From the NCBI GenBank assembly GCA_014529385.2, contig CM043946.1:34058558-34122557 (forward strand): 64,000 bases of DNA, read 5' to 3'. This DNA is from Adiantum capillus-veneris (lineage: Eukaryota > Streptophyta > Polypodiopsida > Polypodiales > Pteridaceae). Of this stretch, positions 35,420-49,731 are shown in pieces; positions within the stretch are counted from its first letter, which is position 1; every line of letters starts with the position of its first letter. The position numbers were made by a program, and so were the translations under genes. The notes under the pieces are model-generated. The model saw only the letters and a program-made list of their open reading frames with translations. It was not told the DNA's origin and made no database searches.

Positions 35420-35610
35420 TGTTGGGGTATAGGCGTCTGTGCCTTGCCCGACCGCCCAGAGTCTGGGCGCCCACTGACTGGTATACCTTATACATAGCAT
35501 AAGTGTATAGGGGGCTGCTCACTCCTTGGAGTCTCCCCACCCATATTTGTGTCGTGTGTCTCCTTCTCTCTTTCTCACTCTCCGTCTGTGGTGCTCCCCG
35601 ATCCCCTTCA
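35420..35610 (+). repeat. 3' LTR, 191 bp
   Basis: tgttggggtataggcg … ccccttca, followed by the TTTAT target duplication. Confidence 0.93.
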
Positions 35611-35779
35611 TTTATCACGTTCTAATTATTTTAGAAAGCCACCGTGATTCTTTCACTTGTTCTTTTTTGGGAAGGTAAAGGTCTCTTGAAGGTTGATGCT
35701 ACATTTTGTATGGCTTTGGAAAGGGATTGGGCGAGCTTAGGTACATGTGGGTGAATACCGATACTTAGAATCTATACCA

Positions 35780-36480
<701 letters not shown>

Positions 36481-36593
36481 ACCGTAGCTGTGGACCCTAA
36501 ACCTTTCAGTCCTAAATGCAGCTGTTATCACCCCTTTTTGCGACCACTCTGTCTCCTCAGGTTGCACCAAACTTTTGGAAAAAGTTTAGGAAA

Positions 36594-37015
36594 AAATACC
36601 AGAATACCCCTCAATTTGTGGACATTCTCAAAATACCCCTCAAATTTCAAAAATTCCCAACATATCACCATTAAATTCCCAAAATGTCCAAAATTTCCCA
36701 AATACCCTTGGTTGTGAGTAAATTTCTTCAAAAATTAATTTCTCTGTAGCTTTTCATAAGAAGACTGATTGCTAAAACTAGAGTTTGTGTTGATGAATTG
36801 CTTCATTCTTTTTAGAAGTAAGGCCTTTTGCTGTGAGGTGATTTGTGACAAATTACATGCTAAGCACTCGAAAACGGATCTCAATTGTAAAAAAGGAATA
36901 AAGATTAGAAAATCTTGAACAATCCAACCAAAATAGATACAAAGGTATTTTGGGAATTTTTGAAATTTGAGGGGTATTTTGGGTATTTCCACAAACCAAA
37001 GGGGTATTTTGGTTT
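36594..37015. mobile_element. Small foldback (MITE-like) element
   Basis: The left arm (about 36594-36665) contains 'atacccctcaaatttcaaaa' and its reverse complement is in the right arm (about 36942-37015, 'aatttgaggggtattttggg'). About 275 bp lie between them. Several 'ataccc' phrases repeat inside each arm. There is no coding sequence. Type and target duplication are not determined. Confidence 0.65.
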
Positions 37016-37059
37016 GCCATAGTCTAGCTTAGAGCCGATTATATTATATTCAAGACAAT

Positions 37060-37223
37060 CGGTTGAGAGTTGGAATAGAGGTTTCTCCCACACATTCCAC
37101 TATCGACACTTGTTGCAAAAAGACTACAAATCAATCAATCAAAAAGGGGGAAGGGATTCCAGACCCTCCCTCCGACCACGTGGCAGCTTCTCCTCAGTCT
37201 AATGTCTTCGGGCAGTGTACTCT

Positions 37224-37289
<66 letters not shown>

Positions 37290-37779
37290 GTACAGCTATC
37301 GGATGGTGCTCCTCAAACCACACCTCACACTTAGGCCGGGTTTAGACAAGGCGGCAAACCTCTTCACTCAGGGGCGTCAAAATCTCGTGGCTTGTACTGG
37401 TTGGTCGCAGCTGTGGTTTCTCTTCCGCCGGGCCCGCCACACTTCTTCCGACCCCCCCCCCCCCTCGGAACACTGCACGCCTCTCTCAAGCTCTCCCTCT
37501 TTCCCACTCTTCTTCCTCCAGCGTCGTTCTGACTAGGCGGCGACAAACGTGAAGGTTGCTTGAGTTCCACCGCTCTGGTTTGAACCCAGCCTTAAACCCC
37601 ACCCCACACCTCCTACCTCTTCTGTCTCGATCCATGCTCCCATCTTTGCACAATGCATCTCCTTGCTTCTTTCGTGCTTGCGTGTGTGCTCCTCTTGCAA
37701 CAACTCTTCTCCTCCTTCGTCTATTATTCTCCTACTATGTCTACTACGAGTGGTTTTGTGTCCACATAGCTATAGCTAG
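37060..37779. other. Non-coding with CA microsatellite
   Basis: aaaaagggggaagggattcc at 37141 resembles the TATAAAAGG module and is followed by (CA)n (37226-37288). From 37330 to 37770 there is C/T-rich sequence without a supported gene. Confidence 0.6.
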
Positions 37780-37908
37780 TGTAAGACAAGGGGAAACTAG
37801 GGTCTGAGAGTCCACCACCCAACCACCCTTTTAATAGGCAAGCCCCTGGCCCTTTGCCCTAGTTGGACTCCCCGTTCCACATCGTCTAGCCTTGCCGGTG
37901 TCCTGACA
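37780..37908 (-). repeat. 3' LTR of the outer element, 129 bp
   Basis: Nearly identical to 48743-48897 but lacks an insertion of about 23 bp ('cggccctgcccttgtc' region). Confidence 0.82.
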
Positions 37909-40054
37909 TTACTCCCCCCTTAAGAAGAGTTTTCGTCCTTGAAAACAAAAGTGGGAAGGTTCTTCTTAAGAACACTAATGTTCTCTCAAGTGGCATCCTT
38001 CATGGATCCAACTATTTGGTTGACCGGAACACGGTTCCGCAGGAGGTTCAATGAAACCAAGAGTAACATCTTGATTTTCCACATTGTTGTCTATTTGTAA
38101 CCATCTAGTGTGTAGACTCCATTTAGAACGCACATGAGCATACTAAACGAGTTATCACGACAAAGATATACCTGAAAGAGTACCGCTTTTCACTTTCTGT
38201 GAAGTAACTTGCTGACCTAAATCATCAGCCAAGTGTAAGCCCTTGACTTGTTCTCAAATTGCATCAGTAAACAACCCCACCCTAACGAGTATCAAGGTTG
38301 AGAACCTGACTTATACATGAAGAGACTACCGAGTCGCAACATGCATTAACTGATAGTAAGTAAACTCCAAGAAGAGCAATAAATGCTTACTAATTGGATC
38401 GATTGGTGCTAACGTACGCACTTTGCTTATCCTTCAACACAAGATTACTCTTTGTAATCTACCTATCCCCTTGGATAACTGACAATACTGAGGTGTGTTT
38501 TCCTCACGGTTTACAGACAGTCATCCCAGATGACTGGTAAACGGGGAATCACAGTAGTGTATAACATTGGTGAGGAATCAACAATGTCCGAAATAACCAT
38601 CGTGGTTAACTTGAAAAAATCCAAAAACACCCAAACCGAGCCATGACCTCTATTGGTGATTAGTAGACCCAAAAGTAATCTCCAAGAGATATTGCACTTA
38701 GAACGCAAAATGCTTTATAAGCAACAACTTAAGGAATATGCATGTCGTTCCAAATCAGCCTTTGCTAAACACTAGGGCCCATAACACCTAGTGTACATGC
38801 ATTTAGCAAAAAAAAACCCGAACCTGTATATCCATAATGATCCTTGCCAATACTTATGGCAAATGTGATGCACCTAGCACGCATTAAAAAGTAATGTAAA
38901 TAGTTCTGAAAAGAAACTAAATACTTTTAGTTGCAATCTTTTGCAAGCCTTTCTGAAACGTCTGAATCACAATAGAAGGTGAAACATTGATCACTTCTAG
39001 TTACAGACAATGAAAATTTTTCATTAACAACTTATAGCCTTGCTATATGTATAAACAACCATTTGTAATGTTGTTTAGCAATATTTGTAGCTGAACAAGT
39101 CGTTGTAAGTATTCGACAATTTTTGGCCATTGAAATTGCACTTGATAGGTCGTGCTGAAAGTGGTCTATAAAATAGATTTGACTAGCACTTAGGGACTTT
39201 GTCGTGACACATATTTGAAATAGGGGGCTCCAGTGTCAGTCCTAGAGACTCATATTCGCCACATGTGGAATATGTATCGACTAAGGATGTCTGAAAAAAG
39301 AACATCCTACAAGTACAAGATGTACCGGTGTGTGGAAGTAGCTCTAAACACTCTATGACAAGAGTGAGAGGGACCCTCATTCATTGCTCCACGCTGGCTA
39401 AACCTAACTCCTTGAGTTCCTAGACCATGTTGTATCCCCTGTGACAACATGTGCCAAATCAAATCCTACAAGTGGGTTCATAACAGCATAAGGCAGAAAG
39501 ATAGATTGGACACTTGGCCCAAAATACTTTGTGCCGACATGCCCTTGGCATGGCTGTGTAACATTCAAGCGTCCTTATACATCTTGAAAAACCAAGCAAA
39601 GAATACTAAAAATGGAATAACACCAAATCAATAGATGCATACCTGGAGATTTGAACGTAATGTTCACTTACCCGTATTCAAATGGAGAGGAGCACGTCCC
39701 CTACCTGAAAAAACAAACACCATTGCACTGGGAACCGTGGGTGTTACCTTTGCAATCCAAGCCCTTGGATTAGAATCTACGTAGTCAAAAATGCCTTGGT
39801 AAGACCCGTTGTAGAACTGCGCAACTAGCAGGTAACGGTAACCAACCTAGTTAACCGTGTACAGAATGATGAGAATCAACTTAAAAAGTTGAATTTGTCC
39901 GCTACACCATGGTAGATTACTGGATTCTTTCCTTGAAAGTAGAACTGGGATAGATCAAACGATGATCCTCAATGCCTATGGGGAGATGTAGCAATCACCC
40001 GCCGGGTCTTACCCCAAAATAGTATGTCCATAGGCAATCTATAGTGCTATAGAG
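37909..40054 (-). other. Outer element interior, left part; no gene
   Basis: No coding region is recognisable on either strand over this 2.1 kb. It reads on, in element order, from 45572-48729. Confidence 0.6.
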
Positions 40055-40059
40055 GGAGC

Positions 40060-40251
40060 TGAAGGAGTACGAGCGGAAGTGCGACGCGAGAGAGAGTGCG
40101 AGAAGAAGAGCACGACGATATGGTGAACTCGCTCTAATGTAATGTGTAGAGCATAGTGAGTTCTTATTAGGTTTTTACAAAAGAATATGTGTACATAACT
40201 GGCAGACCGCCCACTTACCTGGGCGACCACATTGGGATTTATAGCCCAACA
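40060..40251 (-). repeat. 3' LTR, 192 bp
   Basis: On the minus strand it starts TGTTGGGCTATAAATCCC and ends …ctccttca. TATAAAT near its start is a candidate TATA box. Confidence 0.95.
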
Positions 40252-40262
40252 ACCTCCCACTT
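40252..40262 (-). other. Polypurine tract
   Basis: The minus strand reads aagtgggaggt, directly before the 3' LTR. Confidence 0.9.
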
Positions 40263-40340
40263 AAAGTCCAATGTGGTACTTTAAGTGTGAGAGAAGCTAC
40301 TATACAAGCTAATATACAAGAGATGTAGAGAAGTGATGTA

Positions 40341-43300
40341 CTACCCTACACCTAACTGCTTGCGAAAATGCGCGAAGCTCTCTGAGGGAAGTCCTTTTGT
40401 AAGTAGATCAGCAGGATTTTCTGTGGTGTGAACTTTGACAAGCTGAAGTTGCTTATCCTCGAGCATTTCCCTGATGAAATGATACTTCACATCCACATGC
40501 TTTGTCTTTGAGTGATAAACTGGATTGCGAGCCAATTGTATAGCACTTTGACTATCACAATATAACACAGGCATCTCTTCTTTGATTCCCAAATCTGTTA
40601 CTAGTCGATTAAGCCAAATTGATTCTTTGCATGCCTCTAATGCTGCAACATATTCAGCCTCTGTAGTAGACTGAGTAACACAATCTTGTAATCTAGAACG
40701 CCATGATACTGCTCCACCAGCCAATGTAAAGACATACCCTGACGTAGACCTTCGGTTGTCTAAGTCACCTGCATAATCTGAGTCTGTAAAACCCTTTACA
40801 CTTAGCTCCTGACTCCCATAGCATATACACATACTCTTTGTAGCTTTCAGGTATCTCAATATTCCTTTCACTACCTCCCAATGTTTCTTGCCTGGGTTTG
40901 ACATGTATCGACTTACTACTCCCACTGCAAATGCAATGTCTGGGGGAGTAGCAATCATTGCATACATCAAACTACCCACTGCAGACGCATATGGAATCTT
41001 ATCCATTTCAGCCCGTTCTTCCTCAGACACAGGACAATCTTGTTTGCTAAGTTTCACATATGGTGGCAATGGAACACTCAATGCCTTTCCCTTCTCCATA
41101 TTGAAACGTTGCAAAACCTTGTCAATATACTCTGTTTGAGATAACCAAATCAACTTCTTTGATCTGTCTCTCTCAATGCGCATACCAAGTATATGACTTG
41201 CCTCACCCATGTCTTTCATGTCAAACGATTTTGCCATCTTTGACTTCAAAGCTGAAATTTCTTCCAAGTTCTTGCCAACAATCAACATTTCATCCACATA
41301 CAAAATAAGGATCAGTCAACTACCATCCTTAGCCTTCTTTGTATATAGACAGTGATCGAACTCACTACGTTTGTAGCCTTGAGAAAGCATAAACTTGTGG
41401 AATTTATGGTACCATGCCCTCGGTGATTGTTTTAAGCCATAACGACTCTTTAACAACTGGCATACCCAATCTTCCTTGCCTTTCTCAACAAACCCTTCTG
41501 GCTGCTGCATGTAAATTTCCACATCTAAATCACCATGCAAGAACGCTGTCTTGACATCCATTTGGTGCTACACCAAATCTAATATGGTAACCAATGCAAG
41601 AAAGCATCTCAATGTAGTCATCTTGACCACCGGAGAGAAGACTTCATCAAAGTCAATGCCTTGTTCTTGCTTAAAGCCTTTGGCAACAAGCCTTGCTTTG
41701 TACTTTGGCTGACTATCATGAGCGGTGATCTTATACCTGTAAACCCATTTACAGGGTAGAGCCTTTTTGCCCCATGGTAATTTAACTAGCTTCCATGTCT
41801 GGTTTTTATGCAGAGCTGTCATCTCTGATTGCATGGCCAATTGCCAATTCCCGGAGTCCTTCATTTGCACTGCTTCCTTGTAACATGAAGGCTCATTGCA
41901 ATCAGTGAACATGAAATAATTCATAGATGGAACAAACCTATCAGAAGGTTGCGTGACACGTCCAGATCTACGCACAATAGGTGGCTCAGGCTCAGCCACA
42001 ACCTGTGGTTCCACTCTATCCTGTCCTTGCTCCTCTTGAGCTCTGACATTTTGTCTTGCACGTGCAGGTCCATCTTCTTGGAAGACAACTCTTCTAATCT
42101 CCTCAACCCTCTCTGGTTTAGAATGATATTTGGATTCATTAAAGTGAACATCATTGCTGCGGACAACCTTTCTGGATTCGGGATCCCAAAGTCTGTACCC
42201 CATCTCACCAGAATTACCATAGCCTAGAAAGATGCACTTTCTACTCTTTGGCTCAAGTTTGTTCCTAAATTCCTTTGGAACGTGAGTATATGCCTCACAG
42301 CCAAAGACTCTGAGATGCTTGTATGAGGGCATTTTGCCTGACCATACCATCTCTGGCACTGAATCCTTCTGCAAAACCTTGCTAGGAGATCTATTTACAA
42401 GATGAACAGCTGTTGATACAGCTTCAGCCCAAAACCCATTTGGCAGCCATGCATTAGACAACAACACCATTTTGAGGAGGATTGTAAGGAGCAGTAAGTT
42501 CACGTTTTATACCTTTTGACTCACAAAAGTCCTGAAAGGCCTTTGAAACATACTCTCCACCATTGTCAGTGCGTAAGCATTTAAGCTTCTTGCCACTCTG
42601 ATTCTCCACAAGTGTCACAAACGTTTTGAAAACACTAAACGCTTCATCCTTGTGCTTGAGAAAGTAAACCCATACTTTCCTCGAGTAATCATCTATAAAT
42701 TTCATAAAGTAAGAAGCTCCCCCTAGAGATAGGTTAGGCATAGGTCCACACAAATCACTATGAACAAGTGCCAACTGTGTATCTCTTCTACTGCTTCTAT
42801 GCTTATGTGGCTGTTGTGTTTGCTTACCATACAGACAATGTTCACAGAATTCAAAATCATTAAATGAAAAGCCACGCAAATAACCAGAACGAGACAAGAT
42901 TTCCATTCCCTTCTTGGACATATGTCCTAACCGGCTATGCCACAAAGAAACGTTCGGCTGCTCGGTTACATTGATTACATTTTTAGAGACATTTGATACA
43001 TAAATCATGTAAAGTCCTCCAAAATTTACTCCATGTGCTACTGTCATAGAACCCTTGGATATCTTCCACATGTTCTGTCCAAAAATGGTGATGTAGCCAG
43101 CATCATCAAGTAAACCTGTGCTGATCAAGCTCTTTGTAATTGCAGGAACATGTCTCACATTCTTCAGCGTGAAAGAAGAGACATTCTGAAACTTCAATTG
43201 AACATCTCCAACACCTAAGATCTCACATATCTGCCCATTGCCTAGCCGAACATGATCTTTAGTGGTCACATAAGAAGTAAACCACTCCTTGTTTGGAGAC

Positions 43301-44277
43301 ACATGAAGTGATGCCCCTGAGTCTATTATCCAGTCACTCAGTGCATTTCCATCAGATGCCATAAGAAGAGCTGAGTCCATTGTATTCTTCAAGAAGTAGA
43401 TGTCTCCTGACACTAGACTGTCATCCTCTACAACAGTGTTTGTCACATTTATTTCTTGAATCTTCACTGAGGACTTGTTCTTCTCACCATGGTCTTCAGC
43501 TTTCTCTTTGCCTTTTTCTGCTTTCCATTCTCTGCAGTCTATTTTCATGTGACCCTTCTTGCCACAATGGTAGCATTCTATGTCACTCTTGCCTTTAGCA
43601 CTGCGGGACTTGCTACAAGACTGATTCCTCTTTCCACCTTTGTACTTTTCTTTGGTCCTTCCCCTGACAACTAAGGCTGTTCCTTTGCCTTTGTCCATTG
43701 TCTTTCTATTGGTTTCTTCAGTAAGCAGACTTCCTTCTACACCTGCTATGTTCAAACCATCTGGAGGTGCACAATTACTCCAAGCTGTGCGAAAAGTGTC
43801 CCAACTTTCCGGCAATGTGATCAACAGGAACATAGCTCTAACAGGTTCATCAAACTTGACACCTTGAGCTGACAACTGACTATAGATTGTGTTGAATTCA
43901 TTCAGATGATTGGACATAGGTGTCCCTTCTTTCATCTTCAAGTCAACAAGCTTCTTAAGCCAGTATACCTGTGAAGCTGCACTCTGCTTCTCATAAAGAT
44001 CACTCAGCTTTAACCATGCTTGATAAGCCGACATCTCGTCTGCTACATTGAAGTAAACGCTTTCTGCCAAAGTCAGCATAATGGTAGAAAGTGCCAATTC
44101 ATCCATTTCGCTCCATTCATCTTCGTCCATATCTTCTGGTTTTATCCCCTTGAGCTTTATAGGTTTTATCTGCTTCTTTTGTACCAACACGTGCCAAATC
44201 TGCTTCTTCCACAATGGGAAATTGGTTCCATCCAGCTTCTTGATATTGTAAAGAGTAGTGTCCTGTGATCCAGCCAT
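40341..44277 (-). pseudogene. copia gag-pol polyprotein, broken
   Basis: It starts at ATG 44277 (MAGSQDTTLYNIKKLDGTNF). Order: gag; zinc knuckle CYHCGKKGHMKIDC (about 43575-43535); protease WIIDSGASLHVSP (about 43330-43290); integrase HHCC (WHSRLGHMSKKG … CEHC, 42950-42830); integrase core with Asp in HSDLCGP and RTDNGGEY. Then at about 42470 a short deletion with frameshift removes the block that normally carries the catalytic Glu (after PPQNGV). RT follows, with QMDVKTAFLHGDLD (41560) and YVDEMLIVG (41290), where YVDD is expected. RNase H ends with CDSQSAIQLARNPVYHSKTK and a stop at 40341. Further stops are TAG at 41568-41570 and TGA at 41316-41318. The gene is therefore dead in cis, though close to full length. 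Confidence 0.95.
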
Positions 44278-45360
44278 AGCTACGCTTCATAGTAGTTTAC
44301 TTTTCTGGGAAAAATTCGGCAGAGTTTCCCCTGTAAACTGACCTCTGAACCAATATCAACTTGTCAAATGAACCAAGAAAGCTTCAGATTCTACAGAAAT
44401 TTTGGCAGAGTCTCCTTTGTAAAATGGCTCTGGTGTACTATAAACAGACCAAAAAACAGCTCAAAAAACACTGTCTTTCTGACACTGTAAGCTGCGGGTA
44501 AACCTGTCCTGCACCTGTATTGTCTCTCACTGTCCTGTCACTGTCCTATAAGCATAGACTGCGACAATGCCTCAATGTCAGTAAAGTAAAGATGCAATCC
44601 CAACTATCTAACTCACAATCAATACATCCTAGCTGCCTATCTAAGGGTGCTCGAGGGATCGCTCCAAGACCTGTATTACCGAAAGGATCTCAACATTCGA
44701 GAATCCCCCAGCTCAATAAAACCTCACTCGACCCTCAACAAAGGCTGCAGTAAATCTGACAGTACATAGACTTCCCACAAAGTCATACATCCATAAATTT
44801 CCCACTGTATGCTCTAACCGCTACGGCGGTTGTTTGCTGCATGACTCACAACCAGCAAACCCTCAACAGACATACATCATCTCTGACAATACATCCCATG
44901 TGGAAGTACCTGCAATGTCAGGATGAAATCTGGAATATCAAGCAGCAAACACAAGCTACCTGATGAACTAGTGGATGTCGCCTACAGTCTGTGTGTAGAT
45001 GCGCCCGTGTCGTATGTGACACGCCTCCAAGAACTGTGAGTCGTCCTTCGATGTGTAGACAGCCACAAATCAACACTCTGGGAGTGTCGATATCCTCAAC
45101 ACCTGCAATTGTAGGCCGAAAACCCCAAATTTGCAGAGTCGGATCTGCACCCGTCGAGACCACGTAGTCGAAAATGGCCTGCGCAGACCTTTGTCGAAGC
45201 CGAACGGTGGTCGAGATGACCTCAGAATGAAATTCTGACAACACCAAGGCCTTCGAGCTTACCCACGAGATTTGGGGCCGTGTCTTCGCCTGTCGAATTT
45301 CACTCCAATCTGAGTTGGTGACTCTAGCCTGCTGCACTGCTGCCCCGAGCCTCGATCTGA
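44278..45360 (-). other. Leader of the copia element
   Basis: 1.08 kb between the primer binding site and gag. A minus-strand frame of 183 codons (45469-44918) begins inside the LTR without support for being a gene. Confidence 0.6.
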
Positions 45361-45372
45361 GCTCTGATACCA
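45361..45372 (-). other. Primer binding site, initiator tRNA-Met
   Basis: The minus strand reads tggtatcagagc, two bases from the end of the 5' LTR. Confidence 0.95.
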
Positions 45373-45374
45373 GT

Positions 45375-45566
45375 TGAAGGAGTACGAGTGGAAGTGTGAC
45401 ACGAGAGAGAGTGCAAGAAGAAGAGCACGACGATATGGTGAACTCGCTGTACTGTAATGTGTAGAGCATAGTGAGTTCTTATTAGGTTTTTACAAAAGAA
45501 TATGTGTACATACCTGGCGGCCCGCCCACTTACCTGGGCGACCACATTGGGCTTTATACCCCAATA
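45375..45566 (-). repeat. 5' LTR, 192 bp
   Basis: Partner of 40060-40251. Its outer terminus reads TA instead of TG on the minus strand, so the terminal dinucleotide has mutated. Confidence 0.95.
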
Positions 45567-45571
45567 GGAGC

Positions 45572-48729
<3,158 letters not shown>

Positions 48730-48742
48730 GCTCTGATACTAG

Positions 48743-48897
48743 TGTAAGACAAGGGGAAACTAGGGTCTGAGAGTCCACCACCCAACCACCCTTTTAATAG
48801 GCAAGCCCCTGGCCCTTTGCCCTAGTTGGACTCGCCGTTCCACACCGCCTAGCCCGGCCCTGCCCTTGTCTTGTCCAGCCTTGCCGGTGTCTTGAGA
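48743..48897 (-). repeat. 5' LTR of the outer element, 155 bp
   Basis: Matches 37780-37908. The primer binding site lies on its left side (48730-48741). Confidence 0.82.
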
Positions 48898-49125
48898 GCT
48901 AATCCACTGACAATCTGGGGAAGAAACAATGTTTTCCAGACAAGTCAAGCATAGGACGAGCATAATGAGTACTCAAAAGTGTCGAGTTTTTCCATTTTTT
49001 GACTATAGTAAAAGCCTGTGCTCAAAAGAAGGATTTTTACCAAGCCAATAGACCGATCCACATAGCTCTTTTTAAGAAGACTTGGAGAACAAAAAGGAAC
49101 CTGGTAAGAAAAGGGGGAGGGAGAG

Positions 49126-49195
<70 letters not shown>

Positions 49196-49305
49196 GAAAG
49201 TTGTGGGATGTGGGTAAACCAAAGACAAGGTAATGGAGCCTTCGCATGGCTATAACTTTGGCTTAAAAACCATTGGGGGCTTTGTAATTTGTGCCTCCTA
49301 CATCC

Positions 49306-49362
<57 letters not shown>

Positions 49363-49419
49363 CTTGCATGCGTCATGTGAAATAGTTACGAGTGTAGTTG
49401 GTTAAAGCCCTGGTGGTAG

Positions 49420-49517
<98 letters not shown>

Positions 49518-49685
49518 GAGAGCGTACTGCAAAGTTTTTTAAAGAAAATCATTTTGAAAACCAGACACAATTCGTTTTTACCAATTTTCCAAGAGGAAAT
49601 TGTGAAAATTTTACCAATTTAACACTATCTCCCTCAAAATCTAGGTGAAAGAAGAAGAGACTCCACTCGCCTTTTGGGGGGGGGG

Positions 49686-49728
<43 letters not shown>
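48898..49728. repeat. Cluster of GA/GT microsatellites
   Basis: (GA)n at about 49134-49194, 49313-49359, 49450-49513 (preceded by (GT)n from 49421) and 49688-49728. The DNA between them has no supported gene. Confidence 0.9.

Positions 49729-49731
<3 letters not shown>

Larger units (their letters stand above)
31921..35610 (+). mobile_element. Non-autonomous Ty1/copia element, complete ends
   Basis: A 3690-bp element has 191-bp LTRs at both ends, a TGGTATCAGAGC primer binding site, a polypurine tract and a perfect 5-bp target duplication (TTTAT at 31916-31920 and 35611-35615). Inside, gag and protease are recognisable, but integrase and most of RT are missing; only sequence like the RT-RNase H junction remains. 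It therefore depended on proteins from another copia element. The LTRs differ at about 7 of 191 positions, so it is younger than the copia at 40-45.6 kb. Confidence 0.92.
40060..45566 (-). mobile_element. Full-length Ty1/copia retrotransposon, inactivated
   Basis: A 5507-bp element on the minus strand has 192-bp LTRs at both ends and a perfect 5-bp target duplication GGAGC (40055-40059 and 45567-45571). It has a TGGTATCAGAGC primer binding site, an AAGTGGGAGGT polypurine tract, and gag-protease-integrase-RT-RNase H in copia order. The LTRs differ at about 12 of 192 positions. It is nested in the 37.8-48.9 kb element, so it is the younger of the two. Confidence 0.96.

Noticed and set aside
44918-45469. 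183-codon minus-strand frame
   Set aside because: It starts inside the copia LTR and crosses the primer binding site; no protein motif.
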